Source: Alphaproteobacteria bacterium
GTDB taxonomy: Bacteria > Pseudomonadota > Alphaproteobacteria > UBA6615
Direction: 5' to 3'
NCBI GenBank assembly: GCA_027297685.1
Contig: JAPUHN010000229.1
Location: 1-38,989 of the forward strand
Length of the DNA stretch: 38,989 bases
A program made the translations under genes and the position numbers. Position 1 is the first letter of the stretch. Every line of letters begins with the position of its first letter. The notes under the pieces were generated by a model. That model had not been told where the DNA came from, ran no database searches, and was given only the letters and a program-made list of their open reading frames with translations. Of the stretch, positions 8,020 through 16,506 are shown piece after piece.

Positions 8020-9891
8020 TCAAATGCCGTAATACCACGGCGCAACGAGGCTGAAGGTTAGCCACACGATTATCAGCAACGGCGTACCGACGCGTACAAA
8101 GTCGGCGAATCGATAGTTGCCCGGCGCCATTACCAGCAAATTGGTCTGATAACCGATCGGCGACGCGAACGAACAGTTGGCCGCGAACACCACGGCGACC
8201 ACGAAGGCCTCCGGCGGTACATTCAGGCCGTGCGCGATACTAACTGCGATCGGCGTGAACAATACCGCCGTCGCCTTCGTGCTGATGAGGTTTGCCAACA
8301 CCGCCACCAGCAGGAAAAACGCCGACAACACGACCGCCGGCGCAGCATCGCCCACGGCGGCTAGCATGGCGTCGGCCAAAAACTGTGCGCCCCCAGTCGC
8401 CTGAAGCGATACCCCAAGAGCAAGCGCCGCGGCGATCATCATGACAATGGTACGGTCGATCGCCCGGGCAGCTTGGCGGATATTCAAGACGCCGGTCGCC
8501 AACATCAATCCGGCGCCGCACAACGATGCCACCGCAATGGGAACGATGCCGGATGCCGCGGTGGCAATCACAGCCGCAAAAATCAACAATGTGCGTCGCG
8601 CGTGGTGCACTGCCGGAATATCAATGGCTGTCCATTCGACGAGCAGGATATCGGAATTGCCGCGCAACGCATCGATGTCTTCCTGGCGACCCTGCAACAG
8701 CAAAACGTCGCCCGGCTCGAGCCGTATTTCGGTGACCCTCGCGCGGATCATCTGCGACCGGCGTTGAATACCCAGTGCGACGCAATGGTATTGATAGCGA
8801 AAGCCGATCTGATCGAGATCCCGGCCGACCATCCGCGAGTCGGGTGTGATCATCGCCTCGGCGAGTACCTGATTGCCGACTTGCCAGCGTTGATGACCTT
8901 CTTCCGATTCAAACCGCTCCCAGTCCTGTCCCAGTTCGGGATGAAATTGAGCCGGTTCCCCCTTTAATGCCTCGGTCAACGCCGGCCGCGTGGCCGCCAC
9001 GACAATAGTATCGCCGGGCAATATCTGGAAACTGTCGTCGAAGGGGGCGCTGAAGAGCAAGCCTTCGCGGACAATGACGCGGAGCGTCATGTCCTTTAGA
9101 TCCGGGAAGAACCCGCCAACCGGCTTCATGCCGTCGAGTTTGGAACCTTCGTATACGTTTATTTCCGCCATGAACTGGCGGCCGCCGCCGGCGACGGCGC
9201 TGGTCAGAAGCGCGCGATCGGGCAACAGATGGCTGGCAAAAAAGATGACGTACAGCACGCCGACGAGCGCCAGGATGACACCAGGAACAAAAAATTGAAA
9301 AAAGCTGAATCCAGCTTCGCCGAGTCCCACCAGGGCGCCCGACACGAGAAGGTTCGTGCTCGAACCGATGAGCGTGGTCATGCCGCCGAGAATGGCGGCG
9401 AACGACAATGACATCAGGAGTTTCGACGAGGGCTGGCCAAGCCGGTCGGCCAGGGCTTGCATGATGGGAATGAAAATAACGACAACCGGCGTGTTGTTCA
9501 TAAATCCGCTAACGGCGAGCACCGCGATGAACGCGATTCCCGGCGCCACTGCCACGTGCCCCCGTCCATATCGAAACAGCAACCCGGCGCCGGCCTCGAG
9601 CACGCCGGTGCGTGCCAAGCCCGCGCCCATAACCAGCAGGGCCACCACGGTGAGCAACGCGGGATTGGCGAACCCCGCCAATAGGATCTCCGGTCCGAGC
9701 AGATTTTTACCGTCGGCGCCGATGACGGGATTGAAATGAAATAGCAACAGCAGGGCGCAAAGGATACCCAGCGACGTCAGCTCCAGCGTCACGCGCTCGG
9801 CGGCGTATAAGACCAACGCCGCCAGAATAACAGCGAAGGTTGCCCACATTCCAAACTCCGCCGGGCTCAACCCGGCGTCGATTACCGTCAT
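8020..9891 (-). CDS. SLC13-family permease with two RCK_C domains
   Basis: This is an inner-membrane transporter of about 623 residues in the divalent anion/sodium symporter (SLC13, CitT-like) superfamily. It has an N-terminal hydrophobic half with NTPVVVIFIPIMQ and GSSTNLLVSG. A hydrophilic centre of about 190 residues contains two TrkA-C/RCK_C-like repeats (SKLDGMKP..DLKDMTLRVIV and SRMVGRDLDQIGFR..LEPGDVLLLQG). The C-terminal half has ISTKATAVLFTP and SPIGYQTNLLVM. The repeated T/S-N-L segments mark the ion and substrate sites. Family members carry sulfate, phosphate-like or dicarboxylate anions; the substrate here cannot be assigned. I chose the ATG at 9891. A TTG at 9921 would add ten residues and is possible. 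Confidence 0.85.
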   Translation of the reverse strand: MTVIDAGLSPAEFGMWATFAVILAALVLYAAERVTLELTSLGILCALLLLFHFNPVIGADGKNLLGPEILLAGFANPALLTVVALLVMGAGLARTGVLEAGAGLLFRYGRGHVAVAPGIAFIAVLAVSGFMNNTPVVVIFIPIMQALADRLGQPSSKLLMSLSFAAILGGMTTLIGSSTNLLVSGALVGLGEAGFSFFQFFVPGVILALVGVLYVIFFASHLLPDRALLTSAVAGGGRQFMAEINVYEGSKLDGMKPVGGFFPDLKDMTLRVIVREGLLFSAPFDDSFQILPGDTIVVAATRPALTEALKGEPAQFHPELGQDWERFESEEGHQRWQVGNQVLAEAMITPDSRMVGRDLDQIGFRYQYHCVALGIQRRSQMIRARVTEIRLEPGDVLLLQGRQEDIDALRGNSDILLVEWTAIDIPAVHHARRTLLIFAAVIATAASGIVPIAVASLCGAGLMLATGVLNIRQAARAIDRTIVMMIAAALALGVSLQATGGAQFLADAMLAAVGDAAPAVVLSAFFLLVAVLANLISTKATAVLFTPIAVSIAHGLNVPPEAFVVAVVFAANCSFASPIGYQTNLLVMAPGNYRFADFVRVGTPLLIIVWLTFSLVAPWYYGI

Positions 9892-9970
9892 TACGCTATG
9901 ACCGCCAGTAAGTTGCTTCAATCGCCATTATTACCACGCGCCGGCAAAACGCGAATACGCTACGCCGCGC

Positions 9971-10426
9971 CTAATCTTCTTCGTCGGGGCGTCGTTTGAG
10001 AAAAATGATCGCGGTGAAGGTGGCGACAATTTCGGTGTCATTGCGCACGGTGTAGGCAAACTGGACGATTCCGCGATCCGGCTTGCTGCGTGATACACGG
10101 GTGTCGGCCACTTCGACTGTGGTGTGCAATACATCGCCGGGGCGTACCGGCGCCAACCATCTTATGTTGCGCAGACCCGGCCCGCCCAGGCCGGTCCCCT
10201 CTTGTTGGCCCGTGCGCAACCATTGTCCCGCAGCAATCGCAATCGTTTGAAAGCCGCTGGCGATCAAGCCGCCGTAAATCGACTTCTCCGCCGCCGCCTT
10301 GTCGGTATGGAGGGGCTGCGGATCGTATTTTTCCGCGAACGCGATTATTTCGCTTTCGCTCAAAACCACCGGCTCGGTGGTGAACCGCTGACCGACATAA
10401 AATTCCTCAAGATATAAACCAGGCAT
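9971..10426 (-). CDS. MaoC-like (R)-specific enoyl-CoA hydratase, copy 1
   Basis: This 151-residue single hot-dog domain protein of the MaoC dehydratase family typically acts on acyl-CoA thioesters. The hydratase-type motif is YDPQPLHTD, placing the putative catalytic Asp at 35 and His at 40 with the family's D-x4-H spacing. YGGLIASGFQT forms the following glycine-rich helix start. The usual Asn of the DxNPxH motif is Gln here, so catalytic activity is likely but not certain. It is a close paralogue of the gene 39 nt upstream (10466-10915), with which it is probably co-transcribed. The ATG start gives an N-terminus (MPGLYLEEFYVGQ) that aligns with the paralogue. Confidence 0.85.
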   Translation of the reverse strand: MPGLYLEEFYVGQRFTTEPVVLSESEIIAFAEKYDPQPLHTDKAAAEKSIYGGLIASGFQTIAIAAGQWLRTGQQEGTGLGGPGLRNIRWLAPVRPGDVLHTTVEVADTRVSRSKPDRGIVQFAYTVRNDTEIVATFTAIIFLKRRPDEED

Positions 10427-10465
10427 AGGTTCGATCCGTTTACCGATTGGCGCAGGCAGGGCGCA

Positions 10466-10915
10466 TCACGCCGCCGGGCGGCGAAGCAAGAAAAAAGTGC
10501 TGACAAACCGGACGACTATGGTGTCGCCCGCCGCCATGTTGAATTGCACACGCAGTACGCCGCGGTCGGGTTTCGATTTGGACGGCCGTACCTCCAATAC
10601 CTCGACCGTCGTGTTCAACTCAGCGTCCGGACGCACCGGCGCCGGCCACTCGACATCGTCTGCCGCCGGTCCACCCAGGGAACTTTCGACGATATGTCCC
10701 AACCGGATGAACTGTCCGAACGCGACGGCAATGGTCTGCAAGCCGCTGGCTATCAACCCGCCATAAGGGCCCGTTTTCGCCGCCTCGGGATCGGTGTGAA
10801 ACGCCTGCGGGTCGTACAGCTGGGCGAATTCGATGATGTCGTCGGCATGCAACGTAACCGGCGCCGTCTCCATCACTTCACCGACTTTAAAGTCTTCTAG
10901 ATATCGTGTGGTCAT
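10466..10915 (-). CDS. MaoC-like (R)-specific enoyl-CoA hydratase, copy 2
   Basis: This 149-residue hot-dog protein is paralogous over its full length to the next gene downstream. Shared landmarks are YLEDFKVGE (YLEEFYVGQ in the paralogue), YDPQAFHTD with putative catalytic Asp35 and His40, YGGLIASGLQTIAVA and the late SKPDRGVLRVQF. Tandem copies of this kind can form a heterodimer or diverge in chain-length preference; which applies here is not visible. The products end in similar basic tails (FFLLRRP and IIFLKRRP). No acyl-CoA dehydrogenase or ligase gene is adjacent, so the pathway is unknown. Confidence 0.84.
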   Translation of the reverse strand: MTTRYLEDFKVGEVMETAPVTLHADDIIEFAQLYDPQAFHTDPEAAKTGPYGGLIASGLQTIAVAFGQFIRLGHIVESSLGGPAADDVEWPAPVRPDAELNTTVEVLEVRPSKSKPDRGVLRVQFNMAAGDTIVVRFVSTFFLLRRPAA

Positions 10916-10998
10916 CGTCGCCCCGGCAGATCGTCGAACCAGGCGAAACTACCGGGCGCTGTGCCTCAGATAAAGCCGTTGCGGTGGGTTTTTGTCGG

Positions 10999-11883
10999 TT
11001 AGGCGGCGCTGTCGCGCTGGATCTGGGCGGCTTCCCAGGCCAATAGGGTACGTTTTTGCTCGGGCGACCAGCGATAGCCGGTTATCGAACCGTCGCTGCG
11101 CAAAACGCGGTGACACGGGATGAGCCAGGAAACGGGATTGGCGGCGAGCGCGCTGGCGACCGCGCGCGCGGCCGTGGGCTTACCGATCCGCGACGCGAGG
11201 TCTGTATAGCTGGTGGTCGCCCCCATCGGGATGCGCAACAAGGCTTCCCATACTTTGAGCTGAAACGGCGTGGCGCGCAGCAGCAAGTGAATATTGCCGT
11301 GTCCGCCAAACGCCAGCTCGGCGTATTCCGCCGTCGCCGGCGTATCCCAGGTCAGCTTCGCGCCGCCGAAACTGCGCGCCAGATTTTCAAACGCCCGGGT
11401 GCGGTCTTGCCGACCCCCGAAGGCCAGACCGCAAACCCCGCGCTCCGACGCGACGATCAGACAGTCGCCGAACGGGCTGTCGTGCCAACCATAGCGAAGA
11501 TCGAGACCCTCGGCTTGGGACTTCCATTCGCCCGGCGTCAGCGCTTCGTGGCTTACGAACAAATCGTGCAATCGCCCCGGCCCGGACAAGCCAGCGTCGA
11601 ACGCGGCATCCAATACGCTGGCTGAGTCCGCCAGGCTGCGTTTGGCGTGTTCGAGGGTAAGAAATTGCACGTACTTCTTCGGGCTGACCCCGACATAGCG
11701 GGTAAACAGCCGCTGGAAATGGTGCGGACCCAGGCCGATCACCGCGGCGGTGTCCTCGAGCGAGGGTTGATCGACGTAATGCTCGCTGAGCCAGCGCAGA
11801 ACGCGCTCCATCCGTCGCATGGTGCGCGCGTCTTCGCCGGGCTCGAAGCCGATCGTCGGGGATATCTCTTGCTGAACCGTCAT
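10999..11883 (-). CDS. AraC-type HTH fused to O6-alkylguanine-DNA alkyltransferase (Ada-like, no AdaA domain)
   Basis: This 294-residue protein has two domains. Residues about 20-120 form an AraC-family helix-turn-helix (LEDTAAVIGLGPHHFQRLF, then GVSPKKYVQFL). Residues about 130-285 form a methylguanine methyltransferase with the acceptor Cys257 in IPCHRVLRSDGSITGY. It repairs O6-alkylguanine by suicidal transfer of the alkyl group to Cys257. Unlike E. coli Ada, it lacks the N-terminal zinc domain whose Cys accepts methyl from phosphotriesters and switches Ada into an activator. How it senses damage, if it does, is therefore open. The start ATG at 11883 lies 4 nt after the stop of the DUF1127 gene, suggesting co-transcription. 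Confidence 0.9.
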   Translation of the reverse strand: MTVQQEISPTIGFEPGEDARTMRRMERVLRWLSEHYVDQPSLEDTAAVIGLGPHHFQRLFTRYVGVSPKKYVQFLTLEHAKRSLADSASVLDAAFDAGLSGPGRLHDLFVSHEALTPGEWKSQAEGLDLRYGWHDSPFGDCLIVASERGVCGLAFGGRQDRTRAFENLARSFGGAKLTWDTPATAEYAELAFGGHGNIHLLLRATPFQLKVWEALLRIPMGATTSYTDLASRIGKPTAARAVASALAANPVSWLIPCHRVLRSDGSITGYRWSPEQKRTLLAWEAAQIQRDSAA

Positions 11884-11887
11884 CGTT

Positions 11888-12073
11888 CTACTCGCGCCAG
11901 AACGGCTTATTTATCTCACGCCTGGCATCGAGACGCGATAGCCCGATGTCTCGCAACAGCCGGTCGTCCATGCGTGTCAAATACCAGCGCCCCCGTGCGC
12001 GATCTGACCGTACCGAGAAATTGCGGTCCCGGTTCCGGTGAAGATGCCGGCGAAGATGAATCTCGTGTTTCAT
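11888..12073 (-). CDS. DUF1127 small basic protein
   Basis: This 61-residue, Arg-rich protein has the C-terminal DUF1127 (YjiS-like) signature, MDDRLLRDIGLSRLDARREI. Members are short basic proteins common in Alphaproteobacteria. Some have been linked to RNA turnover and phosphate or carbon metabolism, but the role of this one is not inferable. It begins with a His/Arg-rich segment (MKHEIHLRRHLHRNRDR). It lies 4 nt upstream of the HTH-alkyltransferase gene and is divergent from the hydantoinase-like operon. Confidence 0.85.
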   Translation of the reverse strand: MKHEIHLRRHLHRNRDRNFSVRSDRARGRWYLTRMDDRLLRDIGLSRLDARREINKPFWRE

Positions 12074-12165
12074 GTCCGCAAAGCTAGGTGCAAGCGCCCT
12101 CGCCAGCCACCCGCTTCTTGCGGTCTGTCCCTCTTGTGGACAATCGCTAGTGCTTCACCCTTCAT

Positions 12166-12197
12166 TTTTTCAGTAAAATCTTTAAAATACTGAAAAA
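12166..12197 (+). promoter_or_regulatory. Perfect inverted repeat, candidate operator of the hyuAB-like operon
   Basis: TTTTTCAGTA (12166-12175) and TACTGAAAAA (12188-12197) form a perfect 10-bp inverted repeat with a 12-bp spacer. The half-sites are 22 bp apart, about two helical turns. A -10-like TAAAAT (12183-12188) lies between the arms. The repeat ends 24 bp before the start codon of the first gene. Its placement suggests repression by a dimeric regulator. The XRE-cupin protein encoded at the end of the same operon is the obvious candidate. Confidence 0.7.
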
Positions 12198-12203
12198 TCA
12201 TCC

Positions 12204-12209
12204 GGGAGG
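12204..12209 (+). promoter_or_regulatory. Ribosome-binding site GGGAGG of the HyuA-type gene
   Basis: GGGAGG lies 12 nt before the ATG at 12222, a slightly long spacing. An ATG at 12211 is too close and out of frame with the HyuA sequence, so 12222 is the start. Confidence 0.6.
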
Positions 12210-12221
12210 CATGACACGGCC

Positions 12222-14324
12222 ATGTACACGCTCTCAGTCGATATCGGTGGCACTTTTACCGATTGCGTCGCAATCGACGAGGCCGATGGCCATGTGACCA
12301 CCCGCAAGGTGCCGACGACACAAGACGATTTGCAGCGCGGCGTATTTGCAGGGGTCGACCAGATAGCCAGCGATCTCGATCTTTCCACCCCTGCCCTGCT
12401 AAGCGATGTCAGCCGGTTTGTTCACGCCACAACGCAATCGAGCAACGCCGTAATCGCTGGCACGGGCGCCCGTACCGCCGTTCTCACCACGCGTGGCTTT
12501 GGCGACACCCTGTTGATCATGCGCGCGACCGGCCGCGTTGCCGGGCTGAGCGTTTTTGAGCGCCACCACTACCGAAATACCCAAAAACCGGTGCCAATGG
12601 TCGACGAACGCGATATTTTCGAGGTCAGCGAACGTGTCGATTATAAGGGTTTGGTCCTGGTCCCTCTCGACGACGACGAGATACGCGCGATTGCAAAGAA
12701 AATCGGCGCGGCTGGATACGAAGCGGTCGCCGTTTGTTTTTTGTTCTCCCATAAGAACCCCACCCACGAAGCCCGTACCGGTGAAATTCTGCGTGAAGTA
12801 TTGCCCGATTTTTACGTCTCGCTGTCGGCCGATGTCGCACCGGTCATCGGCGAATACGAACGCTCGGCAACGGCCATGTTCAACGCTTATGTGGGCGAGC
12901 TCATCGAAGGCTATCTGTCGCGCCTGGAAGGGTCGCTGGGCGATCGAGGGTTGGCGCAAAAACTGTTGATCGTTCAGGCTAATGGCGGCGTTGCGACAAC
13001 CGCCCAAACGGTCCCCATCATGACCGTGGAATCGGGGCCCGCCGCCGGCGTCGTCGGCGCCGCCCGACTGGCCAAGCAACTGGGCTTGCCCAATGTGATC
13101 GCCACCGACGTCGGCGGCACCACCTTCAAGGTCGCCGTCATCGCCGATGGCGTCTGGTCCTACAGCCGCGAAACGGTGCTCAATCAATACCAATTGCGCC
13201 TGCCGATGATCGATATCGCCTCGATCGGCGCCGGCGGCGGATCGATCGCCCGGATCGACAGCGGACGCCTGCGCGTCGGCCCGCGCAGCGCCGCGGCTGA
13301 CCCCGGACCCGCGTGCTACGGGCTCGGTGGCACCGAACCCACGGTCACCGACGCCGACGTCGTGCTCGGCTACATATCGCCCGACCGTTTCCTCGGCGGC
13401 GACATGCTGCTCGATCCCGCGCGCGCGCATAGCGCCATCCGCGAGCATATCGCCGAACCGCTGTTTGGCGGCGATGCGCTGGCGGCAGCAGCGGGGGTTC
13501 GCCGCGTGGTCGACAGCCAGATGGCCGATTTGATCCGCAAGACAACGCTGGAGCGCGGCCATGACACCCGCAACTTCGTGATGATGGCCTATGGCGGCGC
13601 CGGACCAACCCATGCCTGCTCTTACGGGCCTGAGTCCGGTTGCAGCGAGATAATCATCCCGGCCGTGGCGACGGTGCATTCGGCCTTCGGCGCGGCGATG
13701 ACCGATGTGCGTTTCAGCCTGCGCTACTCCGACCCGCTGGTGCTGCCGGTGCCCGCCGAAACGTTGGAGAAATTCTTTGCCGATATGGATGCGCAGGGCC
13801 GTGAGTTGCTACAAAACGCCGACATCTCGGACGCTAACATGACGTTCCATCGCTGGGTCGAGGCGCGCTACCGCCGCCAGGTACACACAGTGCGCGTTGC
13901 CGCTCCCAAGTTTATCGACGATGCGGGTATCGAGATGATCGCCGAGGCGTTCCACCGCGAATACGAGCGGTTGTTCGGTGTCGGCACCGGACTGACCGAC
14001 GCCGGCATTGAACTCATCAATTACGGCGTCGACGCGGTGGGTCAGGTGCAGAAACACGCCCCTCACCGCTTGGAGCCGCAGCGCGGGACGCTGGAACCGC
14101 GCTTGCGCCGGCAGGCCTATTGCGCCGTCCTAGGCGCGATGGTGGACACCCCGGTTTATGACGGCGTTAGCCTGGGCGCCGGCGCCGCCATCGATGGCCC
14201 CGCCGTCATCGAACAACCCGGTACCACCATCGTCCTGTCGACCGATCAAGCGGCGCTGATCGACGATTTCGGCCACACCCATATAACCGGCAGTGACAGC
14301 AAAGAAAGCGATCGCCATGCCTGA
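12222..14324 (+). CDS. HyuA-type subunit (hydantoinase A / 5-oxoprolinase / acetone carboxylase family)
   Basis: This 700-residue member of the hydantoinase A superfamily binds ATP and usually phosphorylates its amide, imide or carbonyl substrate (or bicarbonate) before hydrolysis or carboxylation. The N-terminal phosphate loop is D7IGGTFTD. A second actin-like loop is D296VGGTTFKVAV. VESGPAAGVVGA, GAGGGSIA and ADPGPACYGLGG are the classic family segments. YGGAGPTHAC follows in the last third. The length fits the N-methylhydantoinase/acetophenone carboxylase branch rather than the 1,250-residue fused 5-oxoprolinases. It overlaps the next gene by 8 nt. The exact substrate cannot be assigned; hydantoins, oxoproline-like lactams and ketones are all possible. 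Confidence 0.88.
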   Translation: MYTLSVDIGGTFTDCVAIDEADGHVTTRKVPTTQDDLQRGVFAGVDQIASDLDLSTPALLSDVSRFVHATTQSSNAVIAGTGARTAVLTTRGFGDTLLIMRATGRVAGLSVFERHHYRNTQKPVPMVDERDIFEVSERVDYKGLVLVPLDDDEIRAIAKKIGAAGYEAVAVCFLFSHKNPTHEARTGEILREVLPDFYVSLSADVAPVIGEYERSATAMFNAYVGELIEGYLSRLEGSLGDRGLAQKLLIVQANGGVATTAQTVPIMTVESGPAAGVVGAARLAKQLGLPNVIATDVGGTTFKVAVIADGVWSYSRETVLNQYQLRLPMIDIASIGAGGGSIARIDSGRLRVGPRSAAADPGPACYGLGGTEPTVTDADVVLGYISPDRFLGGDMLLDPARAHSAIREHIAEPLFGGDALAAAAGVRRVVDSQMADLIRKTTLERGHDTRNFVMMAYGGAGPTHACSYGPESGCSEIIIPAVATVHSAFGAAMTDVRFSLRYSDPLVLPVPAETLEKFFADMDAQGRELLQNADISDANMTFHRWVEARYRRQVHTVRVAAPKFIDDAGIEMIAEAFHREYERLFGVGTGLTDAGIELINYGVDAVGQVQKHAPHRLEPQRGTLEPRLRRQAYCAVLGAMVDTPVYDGVSLGAGAAIDGPAVIEQPGTTIVLSTDQAALIDDFGHTHITGSDSKESDRHA

Positions 14325-16506
14325 CTCGCCGTCACCGGTGCTCGACCCGGTTTCCTTCGAGGTTTTGAACCACCGCTTGCTGTGCATTGCCGAAGAAATG
14401 GGCATCCTCTACATGCGTTGTTCCGGTTCGAATGTTTTGATAACAGGCAACGACGCCGCCTCGGCGATCATGGACGCGCAAGGCGCTCTGGTCGCCGTCG
14501 GTCCCTACATCGTGACCCAGGGCAATGTGTTGCCGCTGATCGTACAAGCGACGATCGACAGCGCGACGCGTCACGGCGGCTTCGAGGACGGCGATATTTT
14601 CATCTGCAACGACCCCTATCTAGGCGCCATTCACGCCCCTGATTTCGCCACCGTGGCGCCGATATTCCACAACGGCGAACTGGTCGCCTGGGTCGGCGCG
14701 TCGGGCCACCAACTCGATACCGGCGGCATGGATCCCGGCGGCTTCTCGGTCAAGGCCGTGGATATTCACCAGGAAGGGTTGCGAATGCCGCCGATAAAAC
14801 TGGTCGAGCGCGGTGAAGTGCGCGGCGACATCCTCGACTGGATCATCAATCAGGTGCGCGACCCGCTGGTCGGCCTCGACGTCAAAGGGCAGATCGCCTG
14901 CCTGATGGCCGGTCGAGAACGCATCGACGAACTGATCGGACACTGGGGGGTCGAGACCTTCAAGGAGGCGATGGCGCGCTCGGTCGCATTCGCCGCCGAC
15001 AAGCTGGGCGCCCGCCTCGACGACCTGCCCGACGGCAAATGGCGTGAAGTGCAATATATCGACCATGATGGGCACGAATCGCGCATCTATCAGATCGTCT
15101 GCACCCTGACCAAACGCGGCCAGCACATGACTTTCGATTTTACCGGCACCAGCGCCAACGCGCGCGGTCTTATCAATTGCACCTATTCCGGCTTACAGGC
15201 CGCCGTCCTCTCGGCGGTCTACATCAATCTGTGCTGGGATATTCCGTGGAACCGCGGTGTGCGCGACTGTCTCGACATTATCTCCGAAGAGGGGACGGTA
15301 AATAATTGCGCCTACCCGGCGCCGTGCGCGATGGCAACCATTTCAGGGGTCATCGTGACCATCGACGCGGCCTGGCGCTGTCTGTCGCAAATGCTGTTAG
15401 CCAGCGAGACCTACCGCGACGAGGCGATGGCCGTCTGGTCGGGCACCTCGTTAGCGCCGATCTTCGCCGGCACCAGCCAACATGGCTTTCCCTTCGCCGC
15501 CACCGAGATGAGCCATTTCGGCGGCGGCGGCGGCGCGCGAACCTATGCCGACGGCGTCGATACCGCGGGTATCGTGTTCAACACCACACCCAACATGCCC
15601 AACATCGAAGACCAGGAAAGCGAATATCCGGTGCTTTACCTGTATCGCCGCCACCTCCGCGATTCGGGTGGACCCGGACGGTTCCGCGGCGGCCGTTCCG
15701 GCGAATTGGCCTACACGGTTTATGACGCGCCCAATGACGATCTGGTGGGCCTGTTCGCCGGCACCGGGGCGGAAATGCCGAACGGGATCGGCATCGCCGG
15801 TGGTATGCCGGGCAACGCCATTCGTATCGGACGCTTTCTCGGCACCGACGTACCCAAACGCCTGGCCAATGGCACGCCGCTCCCCGAGGCACTTGAGGAA
15901 ATCAACGGCCGCCACGAGATTATGGCCAGCAAGCACGAACGCGGGCCGATCGACGCCGGCGACGTGTGGCACCATTGCTGGCAGGCGGGGGGAGGCTACG
16001 GCGACCCGCTGCTGCGCGACAGCGGGGCATGCGCCCGCGACGTGGCGCGCGGGGCGGTGTCGCGCGAGGCCGCCCATGATATCTACGGCATTGTGCTGAC
16101 CGACGAGGGCGCCGTTGATGTCGGGTCGACCGATGCGCAACGCCAGAAAATTCGGCAAGACCGGCTGGCTGCCGCGGTCGCCATCGACCCGGGCGATGCG
16201 GTGGTATCCTTCCCGGGCGCGGGGCAACTGCAATTCGGCGATGCGCTGCTTGTGGATGGCGATGCCGACTCGGTCGCCTGCGCCCAATGCGGACAGCGCC
16301 ACTGCGGCACCCACGACAATCTGCTCGATCATTTGCGTGAAGTACGCTCACCGCTCACCGCCGCCGGGCCGGTGCGCGGCGAAGACTACGATGTCGGGCG
16401 GTTCCACCTGCGCCAGCTCTGCTGCGCCAATTGCGGTGCCCTGGTCGATGTTCAAGTGGCGCTCGAAGGTGCGCCACGGCCGTTCATGCAGATCGGCACC
16501 CCATGA
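14317..16506 (+). CDS. HyuB-type subunit fused to an acetone-carboxylase-gamma-like Cys-rich domain
   Basis: This 729-residue protein is the partner of the upstream HyuA subunit. Residues about 10-580 are a hydantoinase B domain with CNDPYLGAIHAPDFATVAPI, GHQLDTGGMDPGG and FDFTGTSANARGLIN. A Gly-rich C-terminal part includes GGPGRFRGGRSGEL and AGGGYGDPL. About 150 further residues form an unusual tail with Cys655-x2-Cys658, Cys663 and a second knuckle, Cys703-x2-Cys706, in CCANCGALVDVQV. Two CxxC knuckles about 45 residues apart, the later one followed by a (T/A)L(L/V)-x-V strand, resemble the small gamma subunit of acetone carboxylase as I recall it. This suggests a gamma-like zinc domain fused in cis. 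The ATG at 14317 is preferred over a GTG at 14293; both overlap hyuA. Confidence 0.85.
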   Translation: MPDSPSPVLDPVSFEVLNHRLLCIAEEMGILYMRCSGSNVLITGNDAASAIMDAQGALVAVGPYIVTQGNVLPLIVQATIDSATRHGGFEDGDIFICNDPYLGAIHAPDFATVAPIFHNGELVAWVGASGHQLDTGGMDPGGFSVKAVDIHQEGLRMPPIKLVERGEVRGDILDWIINQVRDPLVGLDVKGQIACLMAGRERIDELIGHWGVETFKEAMARSVAFAADKLGARLDDLPDGKWREVQYIDHDGHESRIYQIVCTLTKRGQHMTFDFTGTSANARGLINCTYSGLQAAVLSAVYINLCWDIPWNRGVRDCLDIISEEGTVNNCAYPAPCAMATISGVIVTIDAAWRCLSQMLLASETYRDEAMAVWSGTSLAPIFAGTSQHGFPFAATEMSHFGGGGGARTYADGVDTAGIVFNTTPNMPNIEDQESEYPVLYLYRRHLRDSGGPGRFRGGRSGELAYTVYDAPNDDLVGLFAGTGAEMPNGIGIAGGMPGNAIRIGRFLGTDVPKRLANGTPLPEALEEINGRHEIMASKHERGPIDAGDVWHHCWQAGGGYGDPLLRDSGACARDVARGAVSREAAHDIYGIVLTDEGAVDVGSTDAQRQKIRQDRLAAAVAIDPGDAVVSFPGAGQLQFGDALLVDGDADSVACAQCGQRHCGTHDNLLDHLREVRSPLTAAGPVRGEDYDVGRFHLRQLCCANCGALVDVQVALEGAPRPFMQIGTP

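Noticed and set aside
12399-13679. Long open frame (426 codons) on the minus strand inside the HyuA-type gene
   Set aside because: It is antisense to a gene with clear family motifs. Long reverse frames are expected in GC-rich coding DNA, and the translation has the Gly/Asp/Arg-rich character of a shadow.
15451-16332. Open frame of 293 codons on the minus strand inside the HyuB-type gene
   Set aside because: It is antisense to hydantoinase B motifs, with no ribosome-binding site or recognisable domain.
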